A stretch of 64,000 nt of DNA, from the NCBI GenBank assembly GCA_001972305.1, contig BDDD01001669.1, positions 62,001 to 126,000 of the forward strand, given 5' to 3'. A program made the translations under genes and the position numbers. This DNA comes from Cephalotus follicularis. Its lineage: Eukaryota > Streptophyta > Magnoliopsida > Oxalidales > Cephalotaceae. The notes under the pieces are model-generated. The model made no database searches. It was not told the origin of the DNA and worked only from the letters and a program-made list of their open reading frames with translations. Position 1 is the first letter of the stretch. Each line of letters begins with the position of its first letter. Shown piece by piece: positions 1 through 11,410 of the stretch.

Positions 1-2016
1 AATCTATAATAAATGTCACATCGGATTACATTTTATATGTTTAGTTTGCGAACCTTATTGTCTTAAACATTATATTCTGCTGTGCAAATAGCTTTGTAGC
101 TGAAACGATATCACTGTACTCAAATGAGTAAGAGATTTTGAGTTTAAATAAACCATAAGTTAAATTTACTTCTCTCAAATATATTAAAAAAAACATTATA
201 TTAGGTTGTTATCTTCAGGGCTGGGTCTCTTCAAAAAAGGAACAGCCACATTTCATTAGGCCCTTTTGGCTCTATGTAGCCCGCTTTAGAATATGGATCA
301 AGTTCTCTTTATGAGACACAGATATTACATTTCAGACTGATTATTGTTCTTATATTCAAGGAACATTTTATTCTATTTTTTAAATCTAAATTTGATCAAA
401 TGATGAAATTAGCTTAATAATATGTCCGTTGAATAGTGGGAAATAAAACGTTATGACATGACACTTTCTTTGAGAATCAGTTTGGCATTGGAGGAGCTCT
501 GCTTCTTGAAGAAGGATATCATGTTGACACCCACGAGCAGAGGTAGTCTCTGCCTCTTTTGTTACTACTCATGTATCCATACAATAATTTATAATTTTTA
601 TTATAGACTAGCATGTATCGGCATCACACTCAATTACGTGTATTATTAATTATGTATGTTTTCTTATGAGTTTGTTACGGATTTTTGGTTGATCATCAAA
701 TCGAGAACAAATTTTTTGTTCCTATCAAGATAACTTTTATGTTACGTCAATTTCGTAACTGTACTCGAATGGTCTTTTTGAAATCTTTAATCCGTGGCTT
801 AAAAAAAAAACTCAATACTAATCGAGTACTATTGATGAAAAACACTTCGATACCAGTTAAATACTATTACTAGTTTAGTACTGGTCAGTTAGGCTTCCTA
901 AAGTCTTAAAAACGATCACGTTTGCCTCGGTTTTGGTCGAGTAGTATTCCTAGGTCTCCACTACTCGGTTTAGACCTACATGATTCTTCCCACTCTATTT
1001 CGGAGTGGTCGAGATGTTTACAGTCAATCTACAACTTCCCAAGTTGCACAAAAAAACTACGAACTTAGGAAATGTGGAACTGGTGATGATGATTGGATTG
1101 CCTATCCTATAGCTAAGACACATGTACGAGCCTTATCAGACGAAGAGAGGTCATCCTGTCTATCCGACCCGAGATCATCCCAACTATCCTAACCGAGATC
1201 ATCCCATATTTTCAAGCAAAGATCTACAAACCAGCCTGGGAGGTTTACTGATTTCTTCCCTCAACTACAATCATAATTAGACTTGATAGCTCTTAATGGC
1301 ATACTTGGCAAGCCTGACAGCAGCCGGATTTTAGGGAGGAGTGATTGACCTAACCTATATACATTTAACGTAAGGGGAAGTTATTAAAATATCCTTACTC
1401 AAAGATTGGTGACAGGGGTAAAATTGACTTTTGAATGTTATTACCGCTCCTATTAATACCCCCAACCACCGCATTTAAAGGGTTTAACTACTCTCTCTAC
1501 CACTCAGTGAGTTATCTCTACACACACAATCATCTCGACCAAAAACACATGAGATCATCTCATCTATCCAAGCCGGGATCATCCCATCTTTCCAAACCGT
1601 AATCATCCATTCAGAAAGAGCTCATGGTCAGACACTCTCTCTCGTTCTTCCCTCAACCACTTTCTTTGAAACCGTTTTAATTTCAAGAAATTACTTTGGA
1701 AACCGTTTAATTACATACATTTTTCACTAAAAATTAATCAAGTAACAATCATTAAAAAAACTTAGTTGAAATAATATAAGACACTAAAACAAAATCATTT
1801 CTACAACATTGCAGATAAACACCCAAGCAGTTTGCTCGTACCACATAAATTAACATCATAACAATCACTGAAAGGGTTTTTTATTTTTTTTTTCTTGTTG
1901 GTGCATGATAATGAAGTAAATGCTTAAAGAAACAATGCAAAATCATATGTACTAGTAAAGGCAATTAATGACTTAAAACCGTAAATTATCTCTAAATGCC
2001 AAAGCACATTGTTCAA
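1..2016. other. Intergenic, AT-rich, no supported gene
   Basis: No reading frame here looks like a conserved protein. The sequence is AT-rich and lies downstream of the PQ-loop gene, which ends at 2017 on the minus strand. The stretch from about 900 to 1640 is less AT-rich and holds related short phrases around GATCATCCC, listed separately. The short open frames at 458-649, 685-873 and 980-1192 have no recognisable domains. Confidence 0.6.
1145..1615. repeat. Dispersed GAGATCATCCC-type short repeats, possible LTR remnant
   Basis: Related phrases containing (G)AGATCATCCCA and CTATCC occur about six times, in two groups near 1148-1215 and 1549-1612. The sequence between them looks like non-coding retroelement LTR sequence. 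No matching second LTR or target duplication was found in the window, so the assignment is weak. Confidence 0.3.
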
Positions 2017-5000
2017 TCAAGATAATACAGCTTTACTTGCATCTTCATAGTCCCCATAGCCATCATCTCCCTTCTTTCTGAAATATCTGTAGTAAATGTA
2101 CTGCAATATGATCTATTATTATAACATTAAGGTGTACCCAACTAACAATCGGATTGCAATAAATTTCTTGAAGGATAAGTTGACAAAAGTAGGCTTTGAA
2201 AGAAGAGTAGCAAAGGATACAAATGAGTCTAGCAACACACAAACTGCAGCATCCAGCAACCATGGCATATTAGCTTTGATATTTTCCCATTTTGAGGTTC
2301 TCACAAGAATACTGCATTCACAGACAAAAGCTTGAGAGTCTAACAAACCTAATTGCAAGAAGTTTGAGTAACACAACATGCAATCTGAGTATCAATAATA
2401 AAGTTTCCCTGTTTTATTTTTTTTGCAATGAAAACTTTATAACTGATGTTCAAATTGACTGTTACTACTGATACTCAAATTTCTTGTAGTCTAAGTTGGG
2501 TTTTCCATTTCTTTTTACAGAAAATGTAGAACATCTTAGGTACATATAGAAAATAGAATTAACCTTGCCACATAAGTAACATTGGCCACCAGTGCAAAGA
2601 CGAACATAAGAGGATTCAAGCCCTACATGAATCACAAACAAAACAAGGTCACAGTAAAGTTGCTAAACAATCAGTATTGATAAAGTTACTTGCTTTATAG
2701 ACATATAAGGATTTTTCGTACGAAAGTAAGATGATGGTTAAGGAATCACCTCAACACTCCCTCTTTTAATCTGGTCAATGAAACAACAATATTAGAGAGT
2801 AAACTTAAAACAAAATAGTAGCACAAAAACATAACAACATTAAGAGAAAACTTAAAAAAGTCTAATTGCTTTACATACATTTAACCAAATTTGAGGAATT
2901 CGACCACCCATGTAAATAGCAGCCATCAACCATCCCAACCATTGCCCCATGGCACTGTGCTCCATTCCAGCATCCTGCTATAGAATATTTTGTAAGCACT
3001 TTGAAAATGAAATATATAGGTAATGTAACTAAATATTGATAGAGTTTGTGCAATAATTAATCATACATGCAAGAGTCTTCTACCAGTAAATCCCAAGTAT
3101 GCTTCTGTCAAAGCCTTACTTTGTAGGGGTAGGTTGACTGATGCAGCAAGAAATGTTCCATAACCAGCCTGAAAAATGTATCATGGCACCCATGGTACTA
3201 AGATGGTATAAAAAATAAAATAAAAAGTATAACACCACGGTGATATTTGTTGGGAGAACATTAAATGTATAGTTGATACAAAGGGTGTACTATGAATTTA
3301 TCATCTCTTTTTAGAATAAAATAATATTTTAAAAAAAAAATAGAATGTGTTCTTGATGAATGATGTCCATCACCAAAGAATTTTTGTTGTCCTCGAGCAA
3401 AATTCTCAATCGGAACGCTAGAGTTCACAATATTTGAGTATTTGTACGGCTCCACGAGGCAATATTTGATTCCTTTAGGTAAGCATTTTGGTTTACAGAA
3501 TTTCCTCAAATTCAGTGATAATCTTATAGGATATTTATGTTCCTGTTCTTTCAGGGGGAACTCATAGATCCTAAATTGGGTAATAATCTTATAGATATCC
3601 ATCATCCTTGTTTTCTGTTCATGATTTGTATTGCATCCGGTGTGTGTACTAACCTTTCCTAATCTAGGTGCATGCTATATGTAGGACTTGGGTCAAATCA
3701 TATACTGGCTAATTATTGCATAATCCACGGTTTGGGAGAGATTGGGCTTTTAATCCCTCAATAACAGTTGACTTTCCATCTACATAAACTTACAAAAACA
3801 GTCATCTTTTGCATTGCCACGATCACATCAATAACCAAGTACCATCAATCAGATAAAGAGTAATTGAGGCAATTAACTTAATAGTAGCTATTTAACAAAA
3901 TTCAATTGCTTATTGGGCTTTCCCTTTTTATCTTCCTTGTGGAGTAATGCCACCTAAAAGATTGTATACTTTTTGTTGCTGAGATGTAATCTATACAATT
4001 AAAAAGCATACATATGCTATATTATATTGGAAACCGTTTGGATAATTTCCTTTGCAAGGAGATGTCAAAAGAAAATCGAACTCCAGACCTGCTAACAAGA
4101 CTTTTAGCATAACAAGTCTTTTACCAACTTATATTGACTTATTGAGTGACACATATAAGTTTGTTAGATAGATTGTTGAGAGGGAAAACAAAGGCAACGT
4201 TTTTCAAAGCAAATAATGATGCCATAAAAACTATGATAGTACTAATTAAAACTCACGGATCTTGGTATTGGCCAAGGCTGGCTAACTGAAATGGATGAAA
4301 CTGGGGCAGATTCATCATCTGACGATGAATCACGTTCAAGTTCCATAGCTGAAGGACCACTTTTAGCTACCCTCAGGTATGTTCGAAATGGTGGTGTGCC
4401 ACTGCTAGCCATAGATCTAGCTGACCTGAAAAAAATTTAAGGAAAACAAAAAACAATTAAGAGAACAATATAATTAGCATTCTATATAGTATATAGAGGA
4501 AAATGTACATACGTATAGTAAAAGTCTCGGCGAAGAGACAATCTTGGCGACGAGGCATCAGGTATGGGAATGCTTGAATCAGCTTTCTTTGGTTTCAATG
4601 GTCTTTTCCCATCATCACCCTGATTACAAAAGGGATCGAGATAAAATTATTTAATCACTATAATGGACTCAATGAGTGGTGCTTGTATATATATATATAT
4701 GACAATGGAACTTTTAAGTAGGTAGCACAGTGTTTAAGTAGAGAGAGTGTGTGTGTACCTCTTCATGAGCTTTGCTTCGTCTGCGTTGGCACCATTTGTA
4801 GATACTATCATAATATATAGTTTGAAACACTAATACTACTGTGCTCACTGTATAGAGCTGTGAAAAAATAAAAATAAATAAATAGTCAATTAGGAAGCGA
4901 AATAAAAGCCGCCATTGCAGTTGTTGTGCTGGGCTTTATTTGTAAATGGCTTGGCCCAATTCTTTAACGATTAACTTGTACTCCCTATACTGTTAAAGGC

Positions 5001-5776
5001 AGTCTGCAAGTAGTCTAGATTCAAATGATAAAGTGCAAAACTTAATCAGCAGGGAGTATTACCAAAGCTGTGTAGTACTGGGTTGGCAACTGCATCCACA
5101 GAAAAGTACAAAAAAGAAAGAAAAAAAAATCAGACAAAAAATTGTCATTGGATATAATTAATTGGGTAAGTTTGCAATGAACAGTATTTATCAAAACCGC
5201 AGATAATACAATACACTGTTGTGATTCTTTGCACCATCAACATGTTGCATGTGATGGCTCTGAGTAAACAGCCTAAATCTGCTAAAAAAGTACCACACAT
5301 ACATGATACATAAACATAAACAAAAAGAATAGATATATATTATAACAATAATAATTATTATTATTAAAAGAATGAATAGATGAAAAATCTGGCTTAAGAA
5401 TTTGTCTGTTTCGCACTCACCGTTGCTGGTTCTAAAAGACAACCCACCAGATTAAAAACATCACTGCATGTAACAAAAAAAATAAAATTTGAAATAAAAT
5501 AAACGAAGAAGAAATGAATAAATTATGTTTTTGTTGTGTTTAGAAACAAACCCAGCAACCCAAGTAAGGAGGAATGCAAGCGAAACACCGTGGCTGGACT
5601 TTGTGCGAAAGTTGGTGATGATTTGAGGGATTTCTGCTAATCCCCAACACACAAGACTAGTGAGCCCAAAAGCAAATGAAGCCTCATCTTTCAAATCACA
5701 TAAACAATCCTTGAAATACTTCTGCACCCAACGAACACATGGCTTCTGTTCCTTTACACAATAAGCTAGAGACTTG

Positions 5777-5781
<5 letters not shown>
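2017..5781 (-). CDS. PQ-loop repeat transmembrane protein, 12 exons (vacuolar amino acid transporter-like)
   Basis: Exons inferred on the minus strand: 5781-5552, 5463-5421, 5089-5063, 4857-4759, 4619-4513, 4425-4257, 3168-3067, 2974-2879, 2770-2750, 2622-2564, 2311-2221 and 2112-2017. Each has GT-AG borders, and together they give 1140 bases, or 379 residues plus a stop. The first PQ-loop repeat is seen in GLAEIPQIITNFRTKSSHG (residues about 48-66), followed by GCLLEPATLPTQYYTAL. The second is seen in GGRIPQIWLNIKRGSVEGLN. Between them is a hydrophilic serine-rich loop (residues about 133-225). The protein is membrane-spanning and ends in a KKGDDGYGDYEDASK tail. The family (yeast YPQ1, animal PQLC2/SLC66A1, Arabidopsis At4g36850-like) exports cationic amino acids across vacuolar or lysosomal membranes; that function is inferred here. 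The start codon sits just inside a TC-repeat 5' UTR, with a weak TATA-like TTATTTAA near 5866-5873. No damage is visible. Confidence 0.9.

Positions 5782-5812
<31 letters not shown>
5781..5812. repeat. (TC)n microsatellite in 5' UTR of the PQ-loop gene
   Basis: An uninterrupted TC dinucleotide run (GA on the transcribed minus strand) begins at the last base of the ATG and extends 32 bases upstream. GA/CT tracts in 5' UTRs and core promoters are common in plants. This one is likely to vary in length between individuals. Confidence 0.85.
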
Positions 5813-5814
<2 letters not shown>

Positions 5815-6035
5815 ATGTGTATTTTGGTTTTTGAGGCTTAAAACTGAATGAAGCAGATCGAGGGCTTAAATAATCAAGTAAGCATGCTTAATTATAAAAT
5901 AGAAACAAATACGTAATGATAAATATCTTGACATTTTGTGGTCAGTTTATGAAGGGTAAATATTTTAGTGGTATCATGTCAATACGCATATTCTAGTTTC
6001 TCTCTTGATGCTATGTTTTTATGCCACCTTGTGAG

Positions 6036-6604
6036 TGGGCCGGTAATTTTCTCCGTCCCCGCTCCGTTCCATTTTAAATAAGGCGTAGAATTTTCACTCT
6101 GTTTAAGGATTAGGATAAGGATGAGAGAAAAAATATACTCTGCATCTGAGAGTGTGGAGGAGGTAAAACAATTGTTTTCTCTACTCTGCTCTGCTTCATC
6201 CCGCCTTTATATATATATATCAATAAATGAATTTCTCAAAATATTATTGTAATATTATATCTATGATTTATTATAATATATATTTATATATAACAAATAT
6301 ATATAATCTTTTTTTTTCTTAAACTTTAAGCATATTAATATGTGAGTTTAAGAATAAAATAAACTACTAATAATGTGGTTGTGTTTAGCTTATACATCCA
6401 TGAGGTTAGGAATGACGATGGGGTGAATCGAGACAGATTTTCTCATCCCGGCCCTATCCTCTCTCCGCCAAAGAAATGACGTCCCCTCCTCCGTCCCGCT
6501 CCATCATTGAGAAAGAAAACTACGTCTCGTCTTCACCTCGCTCTTTGACTGGATGGGGATGAAGATGATAAAATTCGTCTCACTCCGCCCCATTATTATC
6601 CCTG
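6036..6604. mobile_element. hAT-like non-autonomous element
   Basis: The ends read TGGGCCGGTAAT and ATTATCCCTG, a loosely matched terminal inverted repeat of the CAGGG type usual for hAT elements. They are flanked by 8-bp CTTGTGAG (6028-6035) and CTTGCGAG (6605-6612), matching at seven of eight bases, as expected for a hAT target duplication. The interior has CCGTCCCCGCTCC-type phrases near both ends in opposite orientation and an AT-rich centre. No coding capacity is seen. Confidence 0.6.
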
Positions 6605-7487
6605 CTTGCGAGTAAATAAATAGGTACTGGTGTTCTTATGTGTGTGGTACGCATATTCTCATTGATGCTTTGCAACCGTCATGGGCCATATGAGATATCA
6701 TCAATCGACGGTCATTACATTTCAAAGATATAAAGCGTTTATGTTATCATCTCATATTAAAACATTCTTTATATATATATATATATATATATCATTGGGG
6801 TTTTGCCGTTTGGAAAATGTGAAAATAATGAGCCGTTTGGGAAATGTGAAAATAATGAGCACTATAGCATTATTCTATTTTATTGGGTATAATGATATAT
6901 TCACTTTTTCATTTATTTTCAATGTTTGAATCGCCGCTCACATGATATATATATATAGTATACGTTATTGTCATTAGAAAGATCATATTTTACTTGATTC
7001 TCTATAGATACCTCAACCTCAATCAATGTAACGATACTAAGTTTAAAGTCTACCCAAATTTAAAGAAGTTAAATAACCATACATGTTTCAATTTGTGTTT
7101 GTACAAGAAAGAAAATCAATTCTACTTGAATATCGGATATTATACAAGATTAATATGGAATTCAAACATAAAAAAGAGGAAATAAGAATCATAATAAACA
7201 TTCTATTCCAAATTTTGATAAATATTTTGATACTCCATTGATTGTACAATGACTCACTCCATCTAGTGTATCGGTGGTTTGTTGATGGTTATAGGACAAT
7301 TAAATTTTAATATGTACTTTGTAAACTTTTTTTTTTTAATACAAGATGTGTCAATAGGGTTAGTTATTAACGAGGAGGATAAAGTGCCACTATCACCGCT
7401 TGACCCGCAAGAGAAGTAACCACTACAAAGAGAGGCATAAAAAATTACTGTAAGAAATCGTTAGAAATTAATTTCTCGTAAAAATCA

Positions 7488-7575
7488 TGAAGCATTAGTT
7501 GATCGGTTCACATTAGTGTGAGAGGACTGGGCTTTGAGCTCCATACCCCGTCCTATGAATAAAAAAACGAAAAAT
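7488..7575 (+). repeat. SINE-like remnant
   Basis: The segment starts GAAGCATTAGTTGATCGGTT and ends TCCTATGAATAAAA before an A-rich tail. It is clearly related to the copy near 7795-7890: same opening GCATTAGTT, same TCTTATGAATAAA-type end, and a similar middle. The head resembles a degenerate tRNA A-box region. Target duplications were not resolved. Confidence 0.4.
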
Positions 7576-7794
7576 CTTTTCATAGACATGAGAATTTAAA
7601 TTCTGAACAAAGATGAAAATAACTGAGATTGTTAATAATTTAATTGGGACCTCATACTAGACCTTGATGTCGTAAAAAAGAAACATTATCCTACAACTTC
7701 CATGGTTAAGTTGGCAATTTTAGAAGTTGTAACTTTTTTTTTTCTTTCATTTGTATGGTTTAAGCTATCTTTTTTTATTAAAAAATGTAGAGAG

Positions 7795-7893
7795 ACATAT
7801 ACATCGAGCATTAGTTTAAGTGGTTACTTCTCTCACACAATGCGTAAGAATTGGACTTTACGCCTCCTACCCGCTCTTATGAATAAATAAAAA
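7795..7893 (+). repeat. SINE-like remnant, second copy
   Basis: GCATTAGTTTAAGTGGTTAC opens the repeat and resembles the A-box part of a tRNA-derived SINE. It ends CTCTTATGAATAAATAAAA with an A-rich tail. Its similarity to the 7488-7575 copy supports a dispersed repeat family. Confidence 0.45.
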
Positions 7894-8639
7894 ACAGTTG
7901 GGAAACATGTAGGCTAGCCTACCCATCGGAAAGCTAGTACTCACATTACTCACCATCTGGCAATACTCTCAACGCACATATGTCAGAGCCAAAGTTAAGT
8001 GTTCCACCTGAGACATTAGACTATCTTGATGGCTCTAAATTTGGATAGTATTTCATTTTTTTGTTAGTAGCTTGTGTAGTAATTTTTCAGAGATAAGGTT
8101 GTACTATAACAAAGACAAACTTAGCCTGCCAACAAACGAGTGATTACCCGAATCATATACGGGTTTTAAGGATTTATGGAACTATCCAACATTTCATTTT
8201 AATTGTAATCAATGTGATTTACACGGTTACATATATGGGATAATGGAGTTTTAAACAACGGTAATTTAGGCTGCATTGTTTTTAGTACTAACTCGTCAAC
8301 AATTTATAGTGTAGTATATGTTATGATTATTTTTGGTTTGATATTTATTCTTGTGATTGTAGTTTTTTTCGCTTACTTTTACATATGTAAATTATTTGTT
8401 AGGCCGTTATAGTACTCCTATTATTGTCATGTACTAAATGATATAGTTTCTTAATGAAACTTTAATTCTTTTTATAACAAAAACTCTTAATACTAATTTA
8501 TTTCAAACAGATCTAACTGTATTTGTATGGCTTCTTCTTTACTTATTGGTGATGTGAAATTCACGAAGGAAAATAAAAAATGTAGAAACTTCATATTTAA
8601 CCTCAAAAACATGATTAAAATTAAGAAAAATGAGTCTAT

Positions 8640-8862
8640 TATTGTAAAATCAAGTAATATTAGTAAAAATTAGGCAAAAATTAGGTATGAATTACTATTA
8701 CAAAAATCATAATTACTATTCTAATAACCCCCTAAACTCCTATAAATAGGAATGTAATGTTAAGAAAAAAAAGGAATTCATAATAAGAAATCTCTTATTC
8801 TCTCACAATCTCTATTTGTAGTATAATCTTCAATTGTTAGTTAATCCCACAAGTTTATAACA
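8640..8862 (+). repeat. 5' LTR of the 8640-17546 Copia element
   Basis: The LTR starts TATTGTAAAATCAAG and ends AGTTTATAACA. It has TATAAATAGG at about 8740-8750 as a likely core promoter. It is immediately followed by CGTTATCACCACGAGACTC, a plausible primer-binding region. Confidence 0.8.
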
Positions 8863-8920
8863 CGTTATCACCACGAGACTCTATCCAACTGAGATTTGAG
8901 GTAATTTAAATTAGTTCTTC

Positions 8921-8966
8921 ACACACACACACACACACACACATACACACACACATATATATATAT
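8921..8966. repeat. (CA)n/(TA)n microsatellite
   Basis: A run of CA dinucleotides, interrupted once, passes into a TA run within the untranslated leader of the Copia element. Confidence 0.8.
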
Positions 8967-9419
8967 AATAGAGATTAACGGTTCCATCGATTGGTCAGAG
9001 TACTGCCTATGTGTGGAAACGTATATTATATATATAATAAAGTTTCGCGATTTCATCGTTTGTACGGAGTACCGACGACGTATGAAAACGTACGTCTCTA
9101 TTATTACTTTCGCATATTACTTATATGTGTTGATCATCATATAAGTGGTGTGAAACATTATTATGATTTACTGTTCTTGAGGTACCATTTGTCTACTGGA
9201 ATTGCCTGAGACTTAGTGAGAACCTATATGTTTAATACCTAACGGTATCACCTTACGATGTATAGGTGAGAACCCGTTTACAGTTGTATATATTTACATT
9301 ATTTACTTTATGATCAATTTTAATTATTACAATTATCTAATATTTGATCCATTTAATAATGTAAGTAAGGATATTATCATATATCTATATATATTTAATC
9401 TTGGAAACGATTATCATCA

Positions 9420-9592
9420 CTTGAGGTGGTGACTTAGTGGTAGGAAGCCGCTCGTTCATACTTGACATCCAATGTTCGAGTCCCGGCAAGCCCCATTATG
9501 CTCAAGTGGTCTCATGCCCTGATTAAATAGGGGGAAATTGATCGTGGCCTATGATTGCACCAATGAGATCCCAAATTTTTTTTTTATTACAG
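9420..9592 (+). repeat. tRNA-derived SINE-like insertion in the Copia leader
   Basis: The head GGTGGTGACTTAGTGGTAGG resembles an RNA polymerase III A box, and GTTCGAGTCCCGGC about 40 bases later is a good B box. A T-rich tail follows (about 9580-9590). This arrangement is typical of plant tRNA-derived SINEs. Target duplications are not clear. Confidence 0.55.
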
Positions 9593-9689
9593 TAAACTTT
9601 ATTTATATACTATGCTTAAATGACATTTATTTTATATTTTGATTAAGTATAAAAATGACAAACATTAAAAATCAGAAATTCATTACTCT

Positions 9690-10385
9690 TGAGATATTTC
9701 TGGAAAGAATTATCTATCATGGGTACTTGATGTGAAACTGCATTTGAGTGCTAAGAAATTAAGACACACAATTGATGAAGATAATGCAGCATCAAATGAG
9801 GAACGCGCCACTGCGCTGATTTTCCTAAGGCATCATATTGATGATGGCCTGAAATATGAATATTTAACTGTTGAAAATCCACTTGAACTGTGGCAAAACC
9901 TAAATGATAGGTTTGAGCATTTGAAAGCTATTGTACAGCCAAAGGCATTGAATGATTGGTCACAGCTACGATTTCAAGATTTTAAAACAGTTTCAGAATA
10001 TAATTCCACGTTGTTCAAAATTGTATCACAATTAAAGATGTGTGGTGAAGTTATCACCGAGGATATGTTGCTGGAGAAAACATATCGAACATTTCATGCA
10101 TCCAATGTATTACTGCAACAACAATATAGGTTGCACGGATTCAAGAAATATCGTGAACTAATTGGATCTCTTTTTATTGCGGAGCAAAATAATGAATTAC
10201 TCCTGCAAAATCATAAAAATCGTCCGACTGGTTCAGCCCCTTTACCAGAGGTAAATGCAACTTCGTCCCATTTTGGAGGACGAGGAAGAGGGCGTGGGCG
10301 AGGACGTGGCAGTGGAAGAAATCAAAATTTCTTGGGGCCACGTAATAATAATAACATGAAATGGCAAAATCCTGATACAAAATAA
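9690..10385 (+). pseudogene. Copia gag region (fossil)
   Basis: The translated region contains YLTVENPLELWQNLNDRFEH and a Gly/Arg-rich tail (RGRGRGRGRGSG), both typical of plant Copia capsid (UBN2-type gag) proteins. The zinc-knuckle region follows in degraded form. This is a relic of the host Copia element. Confidence 0.8.
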
Positions 10386-10799
10386 CGTCAAAAGTGGCAC
10401 AATCCTGGACAATCCAGTAATGATGAACAAACCCAAAATAGAAAGGGTAATTGCAACTGAGGTGGTATGGAAGGTCATTAGTACCGTGCTTGTCGCACAA
10501 CGAAGCATTGTGTCGACTTATATCAAGCTTCTCTAAAAGAGAAAGACAAACGAATTGAAACAAATTTTATAGGCCATTGTGACCCTTTGGAAACTACGCA
10601 ATCAGACTTTGGTTCAATGGGTTAAACTCATTTGGACATTGCTGATTTCGTAACTGATCCAAACGAGAAAATGAATTACGTGATTGTCAACGAAGACTTC
10701 CATCTCGGTTGATGTTATGTGCTATTGTTTTAATGTTTATCACTTTTGAATAAAGTGCTTATAAAGTTAAATATAACATAGTTATATTTATTAATATGT

Positions 10800-11410
10800 G
10801 TGTTTTTATCTATAGATCATCATACAATGGATATTGGAGATATATGCATAGCTGATAGTGCAACAACACACACAATACTCCAGAGTGAAAAATATTTTTC
10901 ACATTTGACAATAGCAAAGGCTAATGTCGAAACAATTTCTGGTACATCATACCTAATTGAAGGTTTTGGGATGGCCAATTTTGTTATCAAATGGAACGCA
11001 AATGTGCATTACATATACTTTATATTCGACAAAGTCTAAAAGAAACTTGCTTAGTTTAAAAGATATTCGCCTTAATGGTTATCATATTGAAACCACAAAT
11101 GAAAATGACAAAGAATATCTTTATATCACTGGTAATGCTTCTAGCTGAAAAAAAATATTGGAGAAACTCCATGGGCTTTCTTCTGAGCTATACATAATGA
11201 AAATTAGAACAATTGAATCTCATAATGTTGTGGATTCAAAAGTCATAGACTTAAAAGGGTTCATGATTTGGCATGAACGACTAGACCACCCAGGTGTGAC
11301 AATGATGCGTCGAATCATTGAAAGTTCACATGGTCATCCACTTAAAAAACAGAAAATGCTATTGAATAATGAGAACCATTGCGTTGCTTGTTCGCAAGGA
11401 AAACTCATTT
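10800..11410 (+). pseudogene. Copia protease / pre-integrase region (fossil)
   Basis: CIADSATTHTIL is the aspartic protease active-site region, in the usual Copia position after gag. The zinc-binding N-terminal segment of integrase follows (WHERLDHPG ... CVACSQGKL). The coding region is then interrupted by the inserted solo-LTR-like element. Broken relic. Confidence 0.8.

Larger units (their letters stand above)
6613..8634. other. Intergenic AT-rich DNA with SINE-like remnants
   Basis: No gene was recognised. A (TA)n run lies at about 6770-6792. The two related SINE-like pieces near 7490-7575 and 7795-7890 are listed separately. Short open frames at 6681-6929, 6994-7185 and 7702-7890 are low-complexity and match no known family. 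Confidence 0.55.

Noticed and set aside
980-1192. 70-codon open frame
   Set aside because: Ends in the dispersed GATCATCCC repeats, has no recognisable domain, and has neither promoter nor neighbour context.
9420-9592. Functional tRNA gene
   Set aside because: A- and B-box-like motifs are present but no cloverleaf or acceptor stem can be formed; a SINE head is the better reading.
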